A stretch of 64,000 nt of DNA from Amyelois transitella (lineage: Eukaryota; Arthropoda; Insecta; Lepidoptera; Pyralidae), in the NCBI RefSeq assembly GCF_032362555.1, contig NC_083509.1:4611001-4675000 (forward strand), in the 5' to 3' direction. The position numbers were made by a program, and so were the translations under genes. Numbering within the stretch: position 1 is the stretch's first letter; every line of letters starts with the position of its first letter. Under the pieces are notes generated by a model. It had not been told where the DNA came from. It ran no database searches and worked only from the letters and a program-made list of their open reading frames with translations. This document shows positions 48,901-60,800 of this stretch, piece after piece.

Positions 48901-49585
48901 GCAAACACAAAAATACAAAATCGATAGTTTTCAATTTTTACGCAATTAAAATCACAGCAGTTAAAAACTTTTCTCACAAACGTGTTTCGACTGATTCAAA
49001 TGACGGATAAACGAAGCTACTTCTGACGGATTTGATGGGTGCTAAATATTGCTGTCACAACCAGCATTTAGTTCCACCAAAAATATGCGATATGGCGTTA
49101 TTAGAAAGTATTAATATCAATGGGGGCCAAAATACATGCGGGGGCCACAATTGCACCTTTTCCTCTACAAGTCGAAGGTGCAAATAAAAAGCGACCATAC
49201 TTGTCAAGTAATAAGGTAGGGTTTAAGTGAAAAGATCTGACTTTACTATCTATGTTACAGCTCTATGAATGGCATCTGTTTTAAAAATCTCAACTATGAG
49301 TATTTAACGCGAAAAATGTTCTTCTTTACAATCCAATAGATTACAGCGTTGTAAATATATTGGCTAAATCTAAATTAGATCTAGATGTATTCGAACCTAA
49401 ATTAAACTAATCACAGTGACGTGGATGTCAACTTATCAAAATTATCTCTTACAACAGGTACAGATGAGGAGAAAAAGGCTAGCATAGAGTTCGCAAATAT
49501 AGCCTGCTCCAGGCCTTGTGCCAAGGAGTGCACGGCGCGCCGCTGTTGCGAGCCCCCGAGGAAACCCTGTATCACGCAAGCCTAG
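42951..49585 (+). CDS. ZnT/SLC30A-family zinc transporter (ZnT1-like) with altered TM2 site
   Basis: Exons: 42951-43139, 44039-44291, 45358-45468, 46094-46216, 46426-46601, 47170-47269, 49458-49585; 1080 nt, 359 aa, frame intact. The cation diffusion facilitator family exports Zn2+ from the cytosol in exchange for H+. Six membrane segments are visible: about 14-33, 38-60, 88-110, 124-147, 178-198 and 205-225. NTFGWARIEVVG before TM3 and LHVWQL in the cytosolic C-terminal domain are family signatures. TM5 has the metal motif HAPTD (H178, D182). In TM2 the expected HxxxD is HSLCR (H47, R51). The His-rich loop between TM4 and TM5 is absent, replaced by a short Gly-rich loop. The tail is Cys-rich (7 Cys in the last 26 residues). 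The start is the first ATG after the acceptor at 42934. Its last intron carries a pogo element. Confidence 0.88.
43598..43840 (+). repeat. SINE-like family 1, diverged full-length copy
   Basis: ATCACTTCTTTATCCCTTAC, then GGGGTAGACAGAGCTGACAG, ending with GTGCCGAAAGCCACAAGGCA. Lies in the first coding intron of the ZnT gene. Confidence 0.65.
46632..46815 (+). pseudogene. two decayed tandem copies of ZnT exon 46426-46601
   Basis: Copy 2 (46632-46758) keeps TGATGCTTCT, AAGGTCTGGCGC, TGCGAG, ACACCGGGACAGGG and then CTACAACTAGCTTTTAGC, which mirrors CCACAACTAGCCTTTAGC just past the live exon. Copy 3 (46760-46815) keeps GGGTGCTACTGAAAACGGCG and GTTAGCTGCG. Stops and indels prevent translation. Confidence 0.75.
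47406..49165 (-). mobile_element. pogo-type DNA transposon, internally deleted, with perfect 26-bp TIRs
   Basis: 47406-47431 and the reverse complement of 49140-49165 are identical over 26 bp (start GAGGAAAAGGTGCAATTG). Both ends are flanked by TA (47404-47405 and 49166-49167). The interior encodes a truncated DDE transposase on the minus strand. Total 1760 bp, inside the last ZnT intron in antisense orientation. Identical TIRs suggest a fairly recent insertion. Confidence 0.85.
47833..48825 (-). CDS. Tigger/Jerky-like (pogo) transposase, N-terminally truncated, ORF intact
   Basis: 330 aa, open without stops. GAPPGS (35-40) and SGWIQSNLFTEWFRHII precede ILLIFDGHYSH (D78, the second acidic residue of the DDE triad) and PPHTTHKVQPLD (D115, the third), then AVNGFRATGIYPFNP, all typical of the DDE_1 domain of pogo-like transposases. 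The DNA-binding N-terminus and the first catalytic Asp, normally about 100 residues upstream, are missing, and only about 340 bp separate the ORF from the right TIR, so this copy cannot be autonomous. An Arg/Gly stretch (RGRARGRGRRRPRG) near residues 281-295 resembles an AT-hook. The C-terminal tail is Ser/Pro-rich. Confidence 0.8.
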   Translation of the reverse strand: MYVCFDNINIYNATPSHWLYCGPGGHITCKTKKGAPPGSIGKVHPSGWIQSNLFTEWFRHIIDKTNPNVESPILLIFDGHYSHSRNVKIIELAHENHVTIISFPPHTTHKVQPLDKTFMGAVKCYYSEEIRKFHLHSERLLKPFDIAELLGRAYIRSTTGEIAVNGFRATGIYPFNPQVFTDVDFIEEASRSGQTSSMPDNDDTSLDAGQCPPSINTEPQEPQNSLILPEDIQPIPQAKTRTSNRGRKTTTAKVITSSPYKNQLTESLRLAETRGRARGRGRRRPRGDGVSVIAVEEALAKLVGAREMLHPAVALTVEQKIPIPVMTAQI

Positions 49586-50102
49586 CTCATATTGGGAAGC
49601 ATGACGTCACTAGTTTCCCGGATATTTCAATACCACATGTGTTCCCTTACACGAAGTACTAAAAAAAGTACTTTTTTTATAAATAATATCGTAAAAATTT
49701 GTATTCAAATTAAATTTCAGGCATTTTGCTACGTGAATGTACATAGTACGACGTTCAGATGTGTGACATCGAAGCCAGGGTGCATTTTGTAAATATTATC
49801 GTATAAGTGTATTAGCCCATCCGATTATTCATCTATTTAAGCTAGGCCTAAGATAGAAACAACCAAAGAAGCAATATCCGATCGCTGCCGTTTTTCTAAT
49901 CGGGTTTAATAATGACAGCGCGTTGAACTGCAAGTGAAAGTGGATTTGTGAAGACATGGTTCGACTCACCTCGTTATGTCACTTACTGCATCGTATGGTG
50001 GTTACCTAGTTACAGAATGACGTTGAAGAGGCAAGGAACTATTGTTGTAAATGATACTTTTGCAATGCGACTATTCAGTGTGAGATCCATTGAATCCCAA
50101 CC

Positions 50103-50321
50103 AATATTATAAATGCGAACGTTTATTTGTTCATTTGTTGTCTCTTCACACGTTATCTTTTGAACTATCTGCTTGAAATTTGCGTATATATGTCTGGAGA
50201 AGGACAAAGGGTACTTTTTATCCTGGTAAAAATTACCGTACCCGGGGGATTTGCGAAAAATCTGTATTTTTTAAAGGGTAACGCTAAATTCACGCGCGCG
50301 TAGCTTCGGGTAAATACTAGG
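50103..50321 (+). mobile_element. Helitron-like element, second subfamily
   Basis: ATTATAAATGCGAACGTTTA at the start, ACTTTTTATCCTGG in the body and TAGCTTCGGGTAAATACTAG at the end fit this widespread lepidopteran non-autonomous type. Confidence 0.5.
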
Positions 50322-50547
50322 TGTTGAAAATATCTGTAGACACATTACCTAAGTGAGCTTTATCAATATCTTACATCGAGTTAATTGCCCTTTACCTGTA
50401 AAGAATATAAAGCATAAAAATAAATAGTAATTAATTATATTTAAAAAAATATTGTACATACGACTAATACGCGTAAGTGAGAATTATATCATCCTTTGTA
50501 AATATTTTGTGAAGTAAATCTTACGCAACCTTAAGATGATACATATA

Positions 50548-50873
50548 TATCATCACGTCTTTATCCCTTGCGGGGAAGACGGAGCCTTCTGTCTTGAAAA
50601 GACTGATAGACCTTGTCCAAGTGTTTAGTTAAATGATAGAATCAATTTTATTCAAATAGTGACAGGTTGTTAGCCCATCGCCTAAAAGAAGATTCCCAAG
50701 TTTATTTAGTTGTACTAACATTTGATATGGATTTTATCTGAAATAAACGATTATTATTATTATTATTATACCTAAGCCTATCCCTTAGTCGCCTTTTAGA
50801 CATCCATGGGAACGAGATGGAATGGTCCTATTCTTTTTTTTATTGGTGCCGTGAGCCACACGGTAATTTAAGA
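50548..50873 (+). repeat. SINE-like family 1 with nested insertion
   Basis: Reads like the reference copy (33058) up to CCCAAGTTTAT, is interrupted at about 50705-50770 by an unrelated segment ending in (ATT)n, then resumes with AAGCCTATCCCTTAGTCGCC. Confidence 0.65.
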
Positions 50874-51839
50874 TGATAGTCTACACAATAGCCTGTAATC
50901 GTAAAATAATTGTATGGTAAACTATATCTTACCAACAACTACATATCATGCTCTCACAATTAAAACAGTCACAATCTTCTCGAAAGGAAGATCCGAACAG
51001 GGTATTTAAAATATATAGGTTGTCCAATGATTTGCTCAAAATATTGGTAGTTTCTTATAGAAGTTACAGAAGAGTTATGCCTGCTATTTTTTAAAATAAA
51101 ATTACAAATGTTTTCATCGATATACCTACTCCATGACATAAATTTCATATTTTTCGGACGTTAAATCCGTCTAAAAAGCATTTCGGATTTTTTTGTATAA
51201 AAGTGCAATATATAAGACGTATCGTGACAACGCAATTTCAGTAGGTACAATAATTAGTAAAAAGATGAGCTGCATTTGGTTTTGATAATAACGACGAGTG
51301 GTGTACAAAGAGACTGTGATGTTCTTAGACAGTATTATCTTAGGGCAGCTAATTAGCCAGGGTCAATGTTTGTAAATTTAATATACCATTACGACAACAC
51401 ATAATGTCATTTACATTTTAAGTGTTCCTGTACAAAGTTTTGTTGACAACCAATAAGTAGTTAGGTATAGAAAAATAAATATATTTTGACAATTATAATA
51501 TCATAACGAGGTTTTTTATTTAAACTCTATCAAAAGACAAATTGTGTCTAAGACTTTATTTCCAATTCACTACCTACAAGAACATCGTCACCGAGTATAC
51601 AACAGTACCTATAGTGTTGTGATTGTGTCACATATAAAGGTAAATATTAAAAAATTAATTGTATAACTTACATCTAATTATTGAGAGAATTTCCAAAAAC
51701 TTTTTAAATCGCTACTGAACCTGTAATATAACATCTACTGATTGAAAGTCTTCTTACGTTTGAATTCTCATAAATATCACACGAAAAGCACTCGTCTAGA
51801 GTGCGTAGAGAATTCTAATGCTAAACTTCTTATTATTAT

Positions 51840-54800
51840 CTAATCTTCATCATAATTCGGCTGGTCAGTGCTAGAAAGGTCCATAGTACCAGTGGGTAGG
51901 CGGCAGTGGGCGGGGCGACAGGCGCGCGTCTTCATCAGCTTACGACAGGCTTTTCCAACCCCAGATGCCGGGCGCTGAAAAAAATCAGTCTCTTTATAGT
52001 AGTCCTTAAAATCTTCCATTCTGTTATCGACTACAGACTATTTAGCTTATTGAATGGTATTAAAAATTCCAGGGTGTAAACGAAGACGCGACTAAATCAC
52101 CTAAACAAGAACAGTGACAACTTTAAATACCTTACCTAAGATGGTTGGCAATATAACTTTGTTTGCGAATTATATACAATTTTTCACAGAAGTCCATCTA
52201 TCAACCAGCAGATAGGAATTATTAAACCCATAGGCCATATATTGATGCCACTGTAAGGGTTTGAAGACAAAAAGTAATTATGTTATAGTGACAGATTATG
52301 CATACCAGTAACAATCACAGACATTTAAACCTGCATGTTTTACCTTTCACTGCCAGGTTTACCACGAAAATAGAATCTTTGGGGATATGTAATGCCTCTC
52401 CTAATTGATAGGTACTAATCAGTGAACTAAATGTTAGTAGGTATTATATGACTGGTTTGGATCTAACAAATCAATGCACTAAAATACTGATAATATACCA
52501 AGCTTAATGAAAATCACCTTTTATTTTAAAAGAAAAAAATAAAACACAAAGACAACATTTCCGTATTGCTACCACGAGTTTTCATCACTATAAATAAATG
52601 TTCTACGGAGACGCTAGAAATCAAATCAAAACTCATGGTAACCGCCAATATATCTAAAACAGTAATTTCAAACTTACTATGATAACGGACCCTGTACCAG
52701 ACACCTCTATTAGCTACTGGACTCACCAAGACCAAACGATAGTTGAGTTTGAAAGCGTAGTCGCATTCCCCCACACAGTCGCTCCACCCGAGCCACGGGC
52801 CCGTCTCGCAATTCACGTCCTCTACTCTCAGTGAATAATTGAAAATAAACACATGTCATCAAAATAATCAATAATTTGAAATTAATACATTCAAGTCATG
52901 CACAAATAAGAGAGCGTAAATTATATAATTGTATCGTACGAGATGTAAGGTCAAAGCCTAATAAACATTAAGATGCAAACTTTTTGTTTCTCAACTTAAT
53001 CATGAGTTGATAAGTTTAACAAAAGTAAAGGTCTCATCACACATCAGGGCTGTACCCAGGATATATTTTGTTCGGAAAAAAATATTGGTAGATTCATTAT
53101 CTATCGATTGCCTCTGGCCACTGAAGCCTCGGTACGTGTGTATTTAAATCCATAGATAATGTGCGCTACGTTATTTTTTTAACTTTAGACGAAACTAATC
53201 CCGGATTCTGTTCTTTATGTGTGGGGATATACCTTAAGCGTTTCCCTTACACTCGTTAGGCAATAAACGGCCATTTAAAAGATTACGAAGAAAATTGACA
53301 GTCGAAGTTCTGAACTCTGGGTTACCTTGTACGGTCGGTATGTCATTCTGAATGACCTCGTTATTGCTCATATCAGTTGGCTTCACCGGCTTCATCTTTT
53401 TAGTTGTGGTCTCGGTTGCTGGTGTTGTCGTGCCTTGTAATATAAGATTTAGTCTTAAATTATTATTTTTTTGTATTTTGACAATGTTGCTGGTTTTACA
53501 TAAAGTTATTGTCGTCTACTCTCCACAACCCAAAGGCTTTATAAACCAGGGGCTTATTAAATTGATATTAATTAAGTATTGTGAATTTCTTCCGTAAATT
53601 GCTGAATTAATAAAATACACCTTAAAAACTACTTCGGCTTTCTAGTAGTACTAATTGTCAAAGGACAAACTGGGGTAGATATAGTTCAATGACACTCTTT
53701 AAGCCGATAGCAGACGTTATTATAGCAATATTGATAAATGTTATCATCTGTGATATGAAGTCCATTCTAAATAATCGCTTTAAAATTTATCACTCCTACA
53801 ATGTAATGAGATGGATATTTGGACATTAATCCGTGGTAATAATGTATGTTCTGAAAATATACCTGTCATTTGTCTATAGTCTCACGAGTGCATACATTTA
53901 AGTTCTCCTATAATTCAGGTTTCGAGAAACATATACATATAATATATATAAAGTTAAATAACATCTATAGTACTTCTTTTTACAAAGGTATCTATAATAA
54001 AACAATTTTAAGTGAAATTCAATAAGATTATTATTGTTTGTAGCAAAAAATCATCACATCTCCATACATCGAATTAGAAAATGACTTAAAATTTGCGAAA
54101 ATATCATTTTTTTTTACTTACTCGGCGTAGCAGTAGTAGTGATGTTGTGATTATTCTTGCATGCTTCGATACAAGACTCTCTGTCGCGGAAGTTGTTAGC
54201 GTTTCCCCCGCAGCCGGTGTAGCCGAACGGCTCGCAAGTGTTCGTGGCGGCGTCGTAGAACCAGCGCTCGCTGTAGCTGCGACACGGACCTACCATCAGC
54301 GGCAACTTGCATACCTCTGAAAATAGCACCAGCAGTGAAATGAATCAAACTAAACTGTGTACGTACTATTGATGCTCTCACGGTGATTGAAAACGTCGCG
54401 AGGAAACCTGCGCACTTGATGTGTAACCAGGATCCGTAGTTGCAAAGATCAAAGGAAACTGGCTTTGCGTAAAACCTGTCTAACCCGCTCCAGGATCTTG
54501 GCCAAAGGCGGATCCCAAGCTCCTTTCCAGGGAGGTGCAGGCGCAATCAGGTCTGTATAGCAAGTGCACAAAACAAGAGGAATTTTAAAAAAATTATGCT
54601 ATAAACAAACAGCATATGAGGGTGCAGCTAAGGTAAAAACATCAGAATGAAAACGAAATATACCCCTTTTCGAAGTCAAAACCATATGAACATATCTTTC
54701 TTTAACTTTTCTTCACCAGTAATATCTTATCCGTCTTATTATTTTGAGTCTGGGAATTTAGTTGCGAAAATACTGACTTACGGTAACATCTGGCTGAAAC

Positions 54801-57800
54801 TAAAGTTCTTTTGATTAACTGACTGACCTGGTGATACGCGACCGCAACTGCCATTTTCAGAGTCACACAAAGCCTCCTGCTGGTTCAGCGTGTATTGACA
54901 ACGAGTGATGTGCTCCTGTGCTAGCCGGGTCACTTCTGGATTCTTGACAGTTTCGTTGTCCGGAAACTCAGTCTAAAATATGAATTGGAAAAACCTGATT
55001 AATAATTATAAAACAGTAATCTACACTTTAAGATCAAAATATTTTTACTGCATTCGGAAAGTCAAACGACTTTCCTGCCCTAAGCCGCAGCGCGCGGTAC
55101 AAGGCAACCGATCAAAATATTCATTCATTCAGTATATTTTGTCGATTTAGGTTTGCAAATACATTGTGAAAAAGATTTTTTCTATGCTGGTCTATTAGTT
55201 AATGAAGAAAAAACATAGTATTTAACAGCTGCTTTCCCTCCCGCAACGATTGGGTTCCACTTATGGAGGATACGCTTGTATCCTGTAACTATCATAAATT
55301 TATCTAACTATAACTTTTGATGGTCTCGATAGTGCATCGGTATAACGCTTGCCTGGGACACCGAAGGTTTCGGGTTCGAATCCCAGCCAGGGCAAGATGA
55401 GAAATTAACTATATCTGATTGGTCTGAGTCTTGGATGTTTATCTATATAAGTATTTATTATAAATATCGTCGAGTTTTATCTAGTAACACAAGTTTACTT
55501 CGAGTTGTACTTATTTGTACTGTATATATTTATTTATAACTAAACTAACATGTTTAGTTAAACATGGTCTTCGAGCGCTGTCTACAATGTAAGAAATATA
55601 GACAAGACAGTTACAATATTCTGCAATTCATTAAACCGTCGCTGCCACGTGTTGAAGAGCAGGCGCACGATCTCCTGCTGCACGGGGAAGTCGCGCACGA
55701 GGTAGAGGCGCGTGCGCAGCCGTCGGCCGCGGCCGCAGCGCGCGGTGCACGGCGACCAATCACTCCATTGGGACACACGGCACGGGCCATGAGTTTCGTC
55801 CTATTCAACACATTATTGAATTAATGATAGAGTGATATATATCCTTCCTACTACTATTATAAAGGCGAAAGTTTGTATGGATGTTTGTTACTCTTTCACG
55901 CAAAAACTACTGAACCGATTACCATGAAATTTGGTATGTAGGTAGCTGAAGACCCAGAATAACACATAGGCTACTTTTTATCCCAGAGTTCCCGCGGGAT
56001 TGATAGGGTTTCCATGCGGACGAAGTCGCGGGCGGCCTCTAGTAATAATAAATGTATTAAAAAGCACCTAGAAATGTCAAAATGGTATCGATTGCGTTTT
56101 AATTGAATAATTGGTTTTTGATTATTGGAGTAGGTATATAAGTGATAAAATACTTAAAATAAAAAGATTTACAAAAGTGTAACAATAATTGACTTACTCT
56201 ATAAAACCAGTCTAGAATCGCAGAGGTGGTGTTAACACGAGCCGGCCTGCAACCAAAAATTTAAGGCTGTGTAAAATAAAAATAAATTCGACCATTGTTT
56301 TTGATATGCACTTTAACAAATAAGTTTAAATATCAATCTGAAATGGCATTATTCAGCCAGCTGATCAAATCAAATACAAATTTGGGTTGACTTCCTCGAT
56401 CCTCCTTCCTTCCTTGATCAACTCGCACTTAGCCGAACATAGATTACTTGTCACAAGGTCCGGCCTCGCACGGCATGGCCTGGCTGAGCACGGTCGAGGC
56501 CCGGAAGCCGATGTGGCACCGCTTGAAGGCGCGCGGCACCACGTAATGTCTGGTGCGGGCCCGCACGCCGCAGCCCTCACACGGCGACCACTCGGACCAC
56601 GTCGTCACCGCGCAAGGACCAGATGACTCTGCTGGGTCCGGCTCGTACTCCGATACGGCTCTGCAATGTAATTAAAATAATCAATCCTCTTAAATAGCTC
56701 ATAGGATTGACAGAAAGAACGTGAGTAGCAAGTAATCGAACATAGAATTGTGTTAGAATTGTGAATTAGCAAGTAATCAAACATGGAAGAAAATTTGAGA
56801 TACCTTTACTTATGTCGTCAATTTTTGTTACCAACTAATAGAAATCGGGACAAAAACTAGGAGAATGATGATTTAGTTATATCCGCCTTTACTGCGATCG
56901 TTGCGTGATCATATTGAATATTGATGACGAGTTCGCAATAACAGCAAAACTGTAATGCATCCAAACTGCAACCTTAGGCTTCGAAGTAAGCGATAGTCAC
57001 ACCTAGTGCCGCTGGACGCGCACCCGGGCCGCAAGTCACACTACAAGGACGGCTCCAAACGTGAATTAAACAAGCCTATTAATATCAGTTCTCTTTGACG
57101 GCAGCTTACCTACAGTGCAGTCTCGGGCCGTTGCAGCGGCGGTAGTCGGTGAGGCGTACACGGCAGGCCTCGGCGTAGGCCCGCGCCGGCCACACGTAGT
57201 GCCGCTGTCTCAGGGCGCGCCCGGGGCCACAAGTTACGCTGCAAGGACCCCACGGACCCCACGCGTAGGTAGCGCAAGCCCCAGCACTACCGCTTGCTTC
57301 TTTTGAGTGTTCGCTTTCTGTGTGTTGTTGTAAAATATATAATGTGTTACGAAACGAAAATACGGTGATACACGAACTTTCCACTACAAATATTTTATGT
57401 TAAATATAGCCTAGAATGTAGAACATAGCAAGTAGATAGCATTATTTAAAAAAAAAAACAAATCTTACAGCTAAGCTAAGAGTTAGAAAACACGACATCT
57501 TAACTTCACAAGGTTAACATTTAAGTGAAGATTTATTACTTGGCCCTTCCATTACACGAATAAAGGTGAAAATTAATTCATTTTTTTTTTGTTAGACAAG
57601 ACTACTTGTTCTTATTTCTTGTAACATTTTTCGGAGTTGTTCTTAAAACACACCCAAACTTACACCTACCGGTAGCATCGCAACTTTTCTCATATAGGCG
57701 AAGTCTGGTTAGCCGCAGCCGAGCGTACGGTCGCATTTCATTATTGGTGTTGAAGAAAGGAGACCTCACATCTTTCGGCCAGTCGGGACGGAGGGCGCGC

Positions 57801-60800
57801 ACCGGAGCTGCGGGAACAGTGGGCTGACGACGAGCCTAAAATATAGGAATGTCTAAAAAAAAGAAAATTGAACAAAAATACAAAGTAAATTCCACCAATA
57901 AATAAAACAAAAGTGATACAAGACAAGAACCCCAAAAATTCATGAAAAGAATCAAGATTCTGTATTATAAGCTATTGAATAAATATAATAGAACGAAAGT
58001 TACTGATGACTCAGCGGATTACACTCTTCGCTCAAAGTAAAGAACTGTGAAGGAGGCCATTGTACAACAGTACCTATTGAATAGTCATTTATTCCGTAGA
58101 AAAAGTTGATGACATAAGATTAAATATAAACAAAAAATTATAAACTTCACGTGGCTGAAATTATATAATGATGACATATCACTCACCGTATAAGTAAGGC
58201 CACTGTCTGTACCAGCATCGTACGGGTAAAGAGGTAGCGTAGCAGAATTACTCCACGTGCAGTTAGCATTGCACAGTTCCAAAGCCGACACTCCGACGAA
58301 CCAATCAGGCGACGGCGCCAGTTTCGACGCCAACGACACCAAGTGGTTCTTGGCGTCCACTCGGAACACGGCGAAGGTATTCGGGATTCCGGAGCCAGCA
58401 ACTTGTTGCCAGGATATGCCACGCGCTTTGATTATGGTTCGAATGTGATCACTCTGCAAATTCCGAAATAAGAATTGTTCTCGCTTTAATAACTTATTAT
58501 GATGTAATGATTTCTTAACAAGTGAAAGATACAATACATATCTATACTAATATAATAAAGCTGAATAGTTTGTTTGTTTATTTGTTTGAACGCGCTAATC
58601 TCAGGAACTACTGGTTCGAATTGAAAAATTATTTTTGTGTTGAATAGACCATTTATCGAGGAAGGCTTTAGGCTATATAACATGACGCTGCAACTATAAG
58701 GTGAGCGAAGAAATACCTAATGGAAAATGTGAAAAAAACGAGGAAATTTATTCGTCCTTGAGGGCTTCAATGATGCCCAAAATAACTATTCTACGCGGAC
58801 GAAGTCGCGGGCACAGCTAGTCTTCAATAAAATCTGTAATAAAATATAAGCTATATGCATGTATACATACCTACATACATACAAACATATACTCAATAAC
58901 CCTTGCGGGGTAAACAGAACCATGAGATAATTCAGCTCAAATTAGCATTTTAAATGCCGGTGTAACCGTTATGGTTTAAGTTCCATCTAGGTATTAAGTA
59001 TAATCAAGTCACTGATAAAATTATGAAGCAAATATACCTAATCTGCCGTCATCAAAACCTGATTCATAAGCGGTTACGAAAGAGAACAAAAATCCTACGT
59101 TCGAAACCAATTTTGTACCAACATTCTTTTCATAAACCTACGATTACGTACGAAAGACTTCGTACCTCAGCTTTGAGTTCTTTTTCCAGCGCAGTTGTGG
59201 CGCCATCATCAGCCAGCCTCCGCAGTCCGCTGCTGGCAACTCTGCCTTCCTGCCAAACCCTGTACTGCGCCGTGTGAGAGGCGCCGATCACGTCACCGAA
59301 ATGCGCGCGAATGTTCTCGGGCGGAAACTCTCGAGGATGCGTATTCCTTGACCACAGGCCTTCGAATACGACCTAAAATAAGCATACAACTGAAAAACTG
59401 CCAACGTCTATGAACGAAATCTTGAACTTTTTAAAATCTAAAACATCCAATCCGTTACTTAAACATATTACACGCAGATATATTTTTTTACTTACAGACA
59501 AATTGACATGCTTTTAATAAATGTTTATTCCGACTTTTAGGGTAGGCTCAAAAATCGGATTAATAAAAATTATTCAGATTTTGGTGGGCCCACACTAACC
59601 AAACTTGATACTTATGCTAAAACAAAATGCATCACTGAAGTCGAAGAACACGAAGAACTTTTTACTTACTTGAACTGTAACAATATTTAATACTTCTGAT
59701 CGCACCTCGTATTTAGCTTCATCGCAGGCGCAGCAGGGCTCCACAATGGGCGGCTGCCGCCCGAAGGAGGCGGGCGCGATGGGAGCGGGGCAGATCTTGC
59801 GCGCCAGCACCGACACCGCGCCAGAAGCGGCAGGGCCGGCACGCGCGCACAGTCGGATGCAACTCTCAGTTGCGTTGGATGGAGCACTCCAGATCACCTA
59901 CATTAGTTGTTAGTGTTTGACAATAGTACCTGTACGACGCCTAGGGTATCACGAAAAGACCCGTTAATCAGAACTATAACGCCACGTCGTGAAATTATTT
60001 GATTAATAGAAATATATTTAAACCGACCTGTACAATACTTTTTCTTTTAATTTCTTTGTTGAATACAGATTTTTCGCAAATCCTACGGGAATTATATCCT
60101 AGTCTTTGACGGGATTAAAGATAACCATGTCCTTCTCCGTGTTCCACACTATTACTTATGTAAAATTTCATGCAAACCGGTTCAGTGGTTTAACTTTGAA
60201 GAATCGCGAATGAAGACTAGTACAAGAATAATTATATGTAGAGATTTACCTGAATCTCGGTCTTAGGATGGGCAGTAGCATTGCTGACGGCAGGTTGGCA
60301 GCCTTCAAACTGCATAGTCTGAGCATCGTAAGCCTGGAAACCGCCCAGCGCCTGCGGCACTGGTGTCTTGGCGGTCGATACGTTACTCTCCGGAGTTAGT
60401 TCCTCGTCAGGTTCCGCCCATATCGTAAACCCAACGAAAGGTGTCGGCCCGTGACCCACATCTACGCCTTGTAGAGACACTATAAAATTGAGGGCGTTAA
60501 TTTGTATTTTATTAATAAGAAAATGACGGTTCATGAAAGAAAATTACTTTCTCAGAATACCTCAATTTACCAATTAATAAGTAAAAATGTACCGTAAAAA
60601 AATCCCACAATAAACAAACAATATACAAGCTATGAGGTGCTATGAAGAGGAAATTTTGATTACTACTCATAGCCGTAGCTAACCGTAGACAATGATCTGC
60701 GATGAGCTACGAATAATCGTAGGCGCTGTAAATTCGTAGCATAACGCATGATCCGTATTTAACCTAGTTTTCTACGACCGTTGCACTGTTTTCTATCAGT

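Larger units (their letters stand above)
49586..51839. other. spacer between convergent genes (ZnT and spondin)
   Basis: No coding exon. Contains a Helitron-like copy (50103-50321) and SINE-like family 1 (50548-50873). The rest is AT-rich. Confidence 0.5.

Noticed and set aside
52678-52726. Longer version of spondin exon 52727-52824, using a GTAAGT donor at 52677
   Set aside because: It would put the last exon in a frame with an early stop and break the TSR; the GTGAGT donor at 52726 keeps frame and gives a complete TSR.
55320-55395. Possible tRNA gene with A and B boxes
   Set aside because: The acceptor stem does not pair, and a SINE body follows; it is a SINE head.
56387-56626. Plus-strand open frame opposite TSR2
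   Set aside because: Shadow of the real minus-strand exon 56448-56660, which carries the TSR cysteines.
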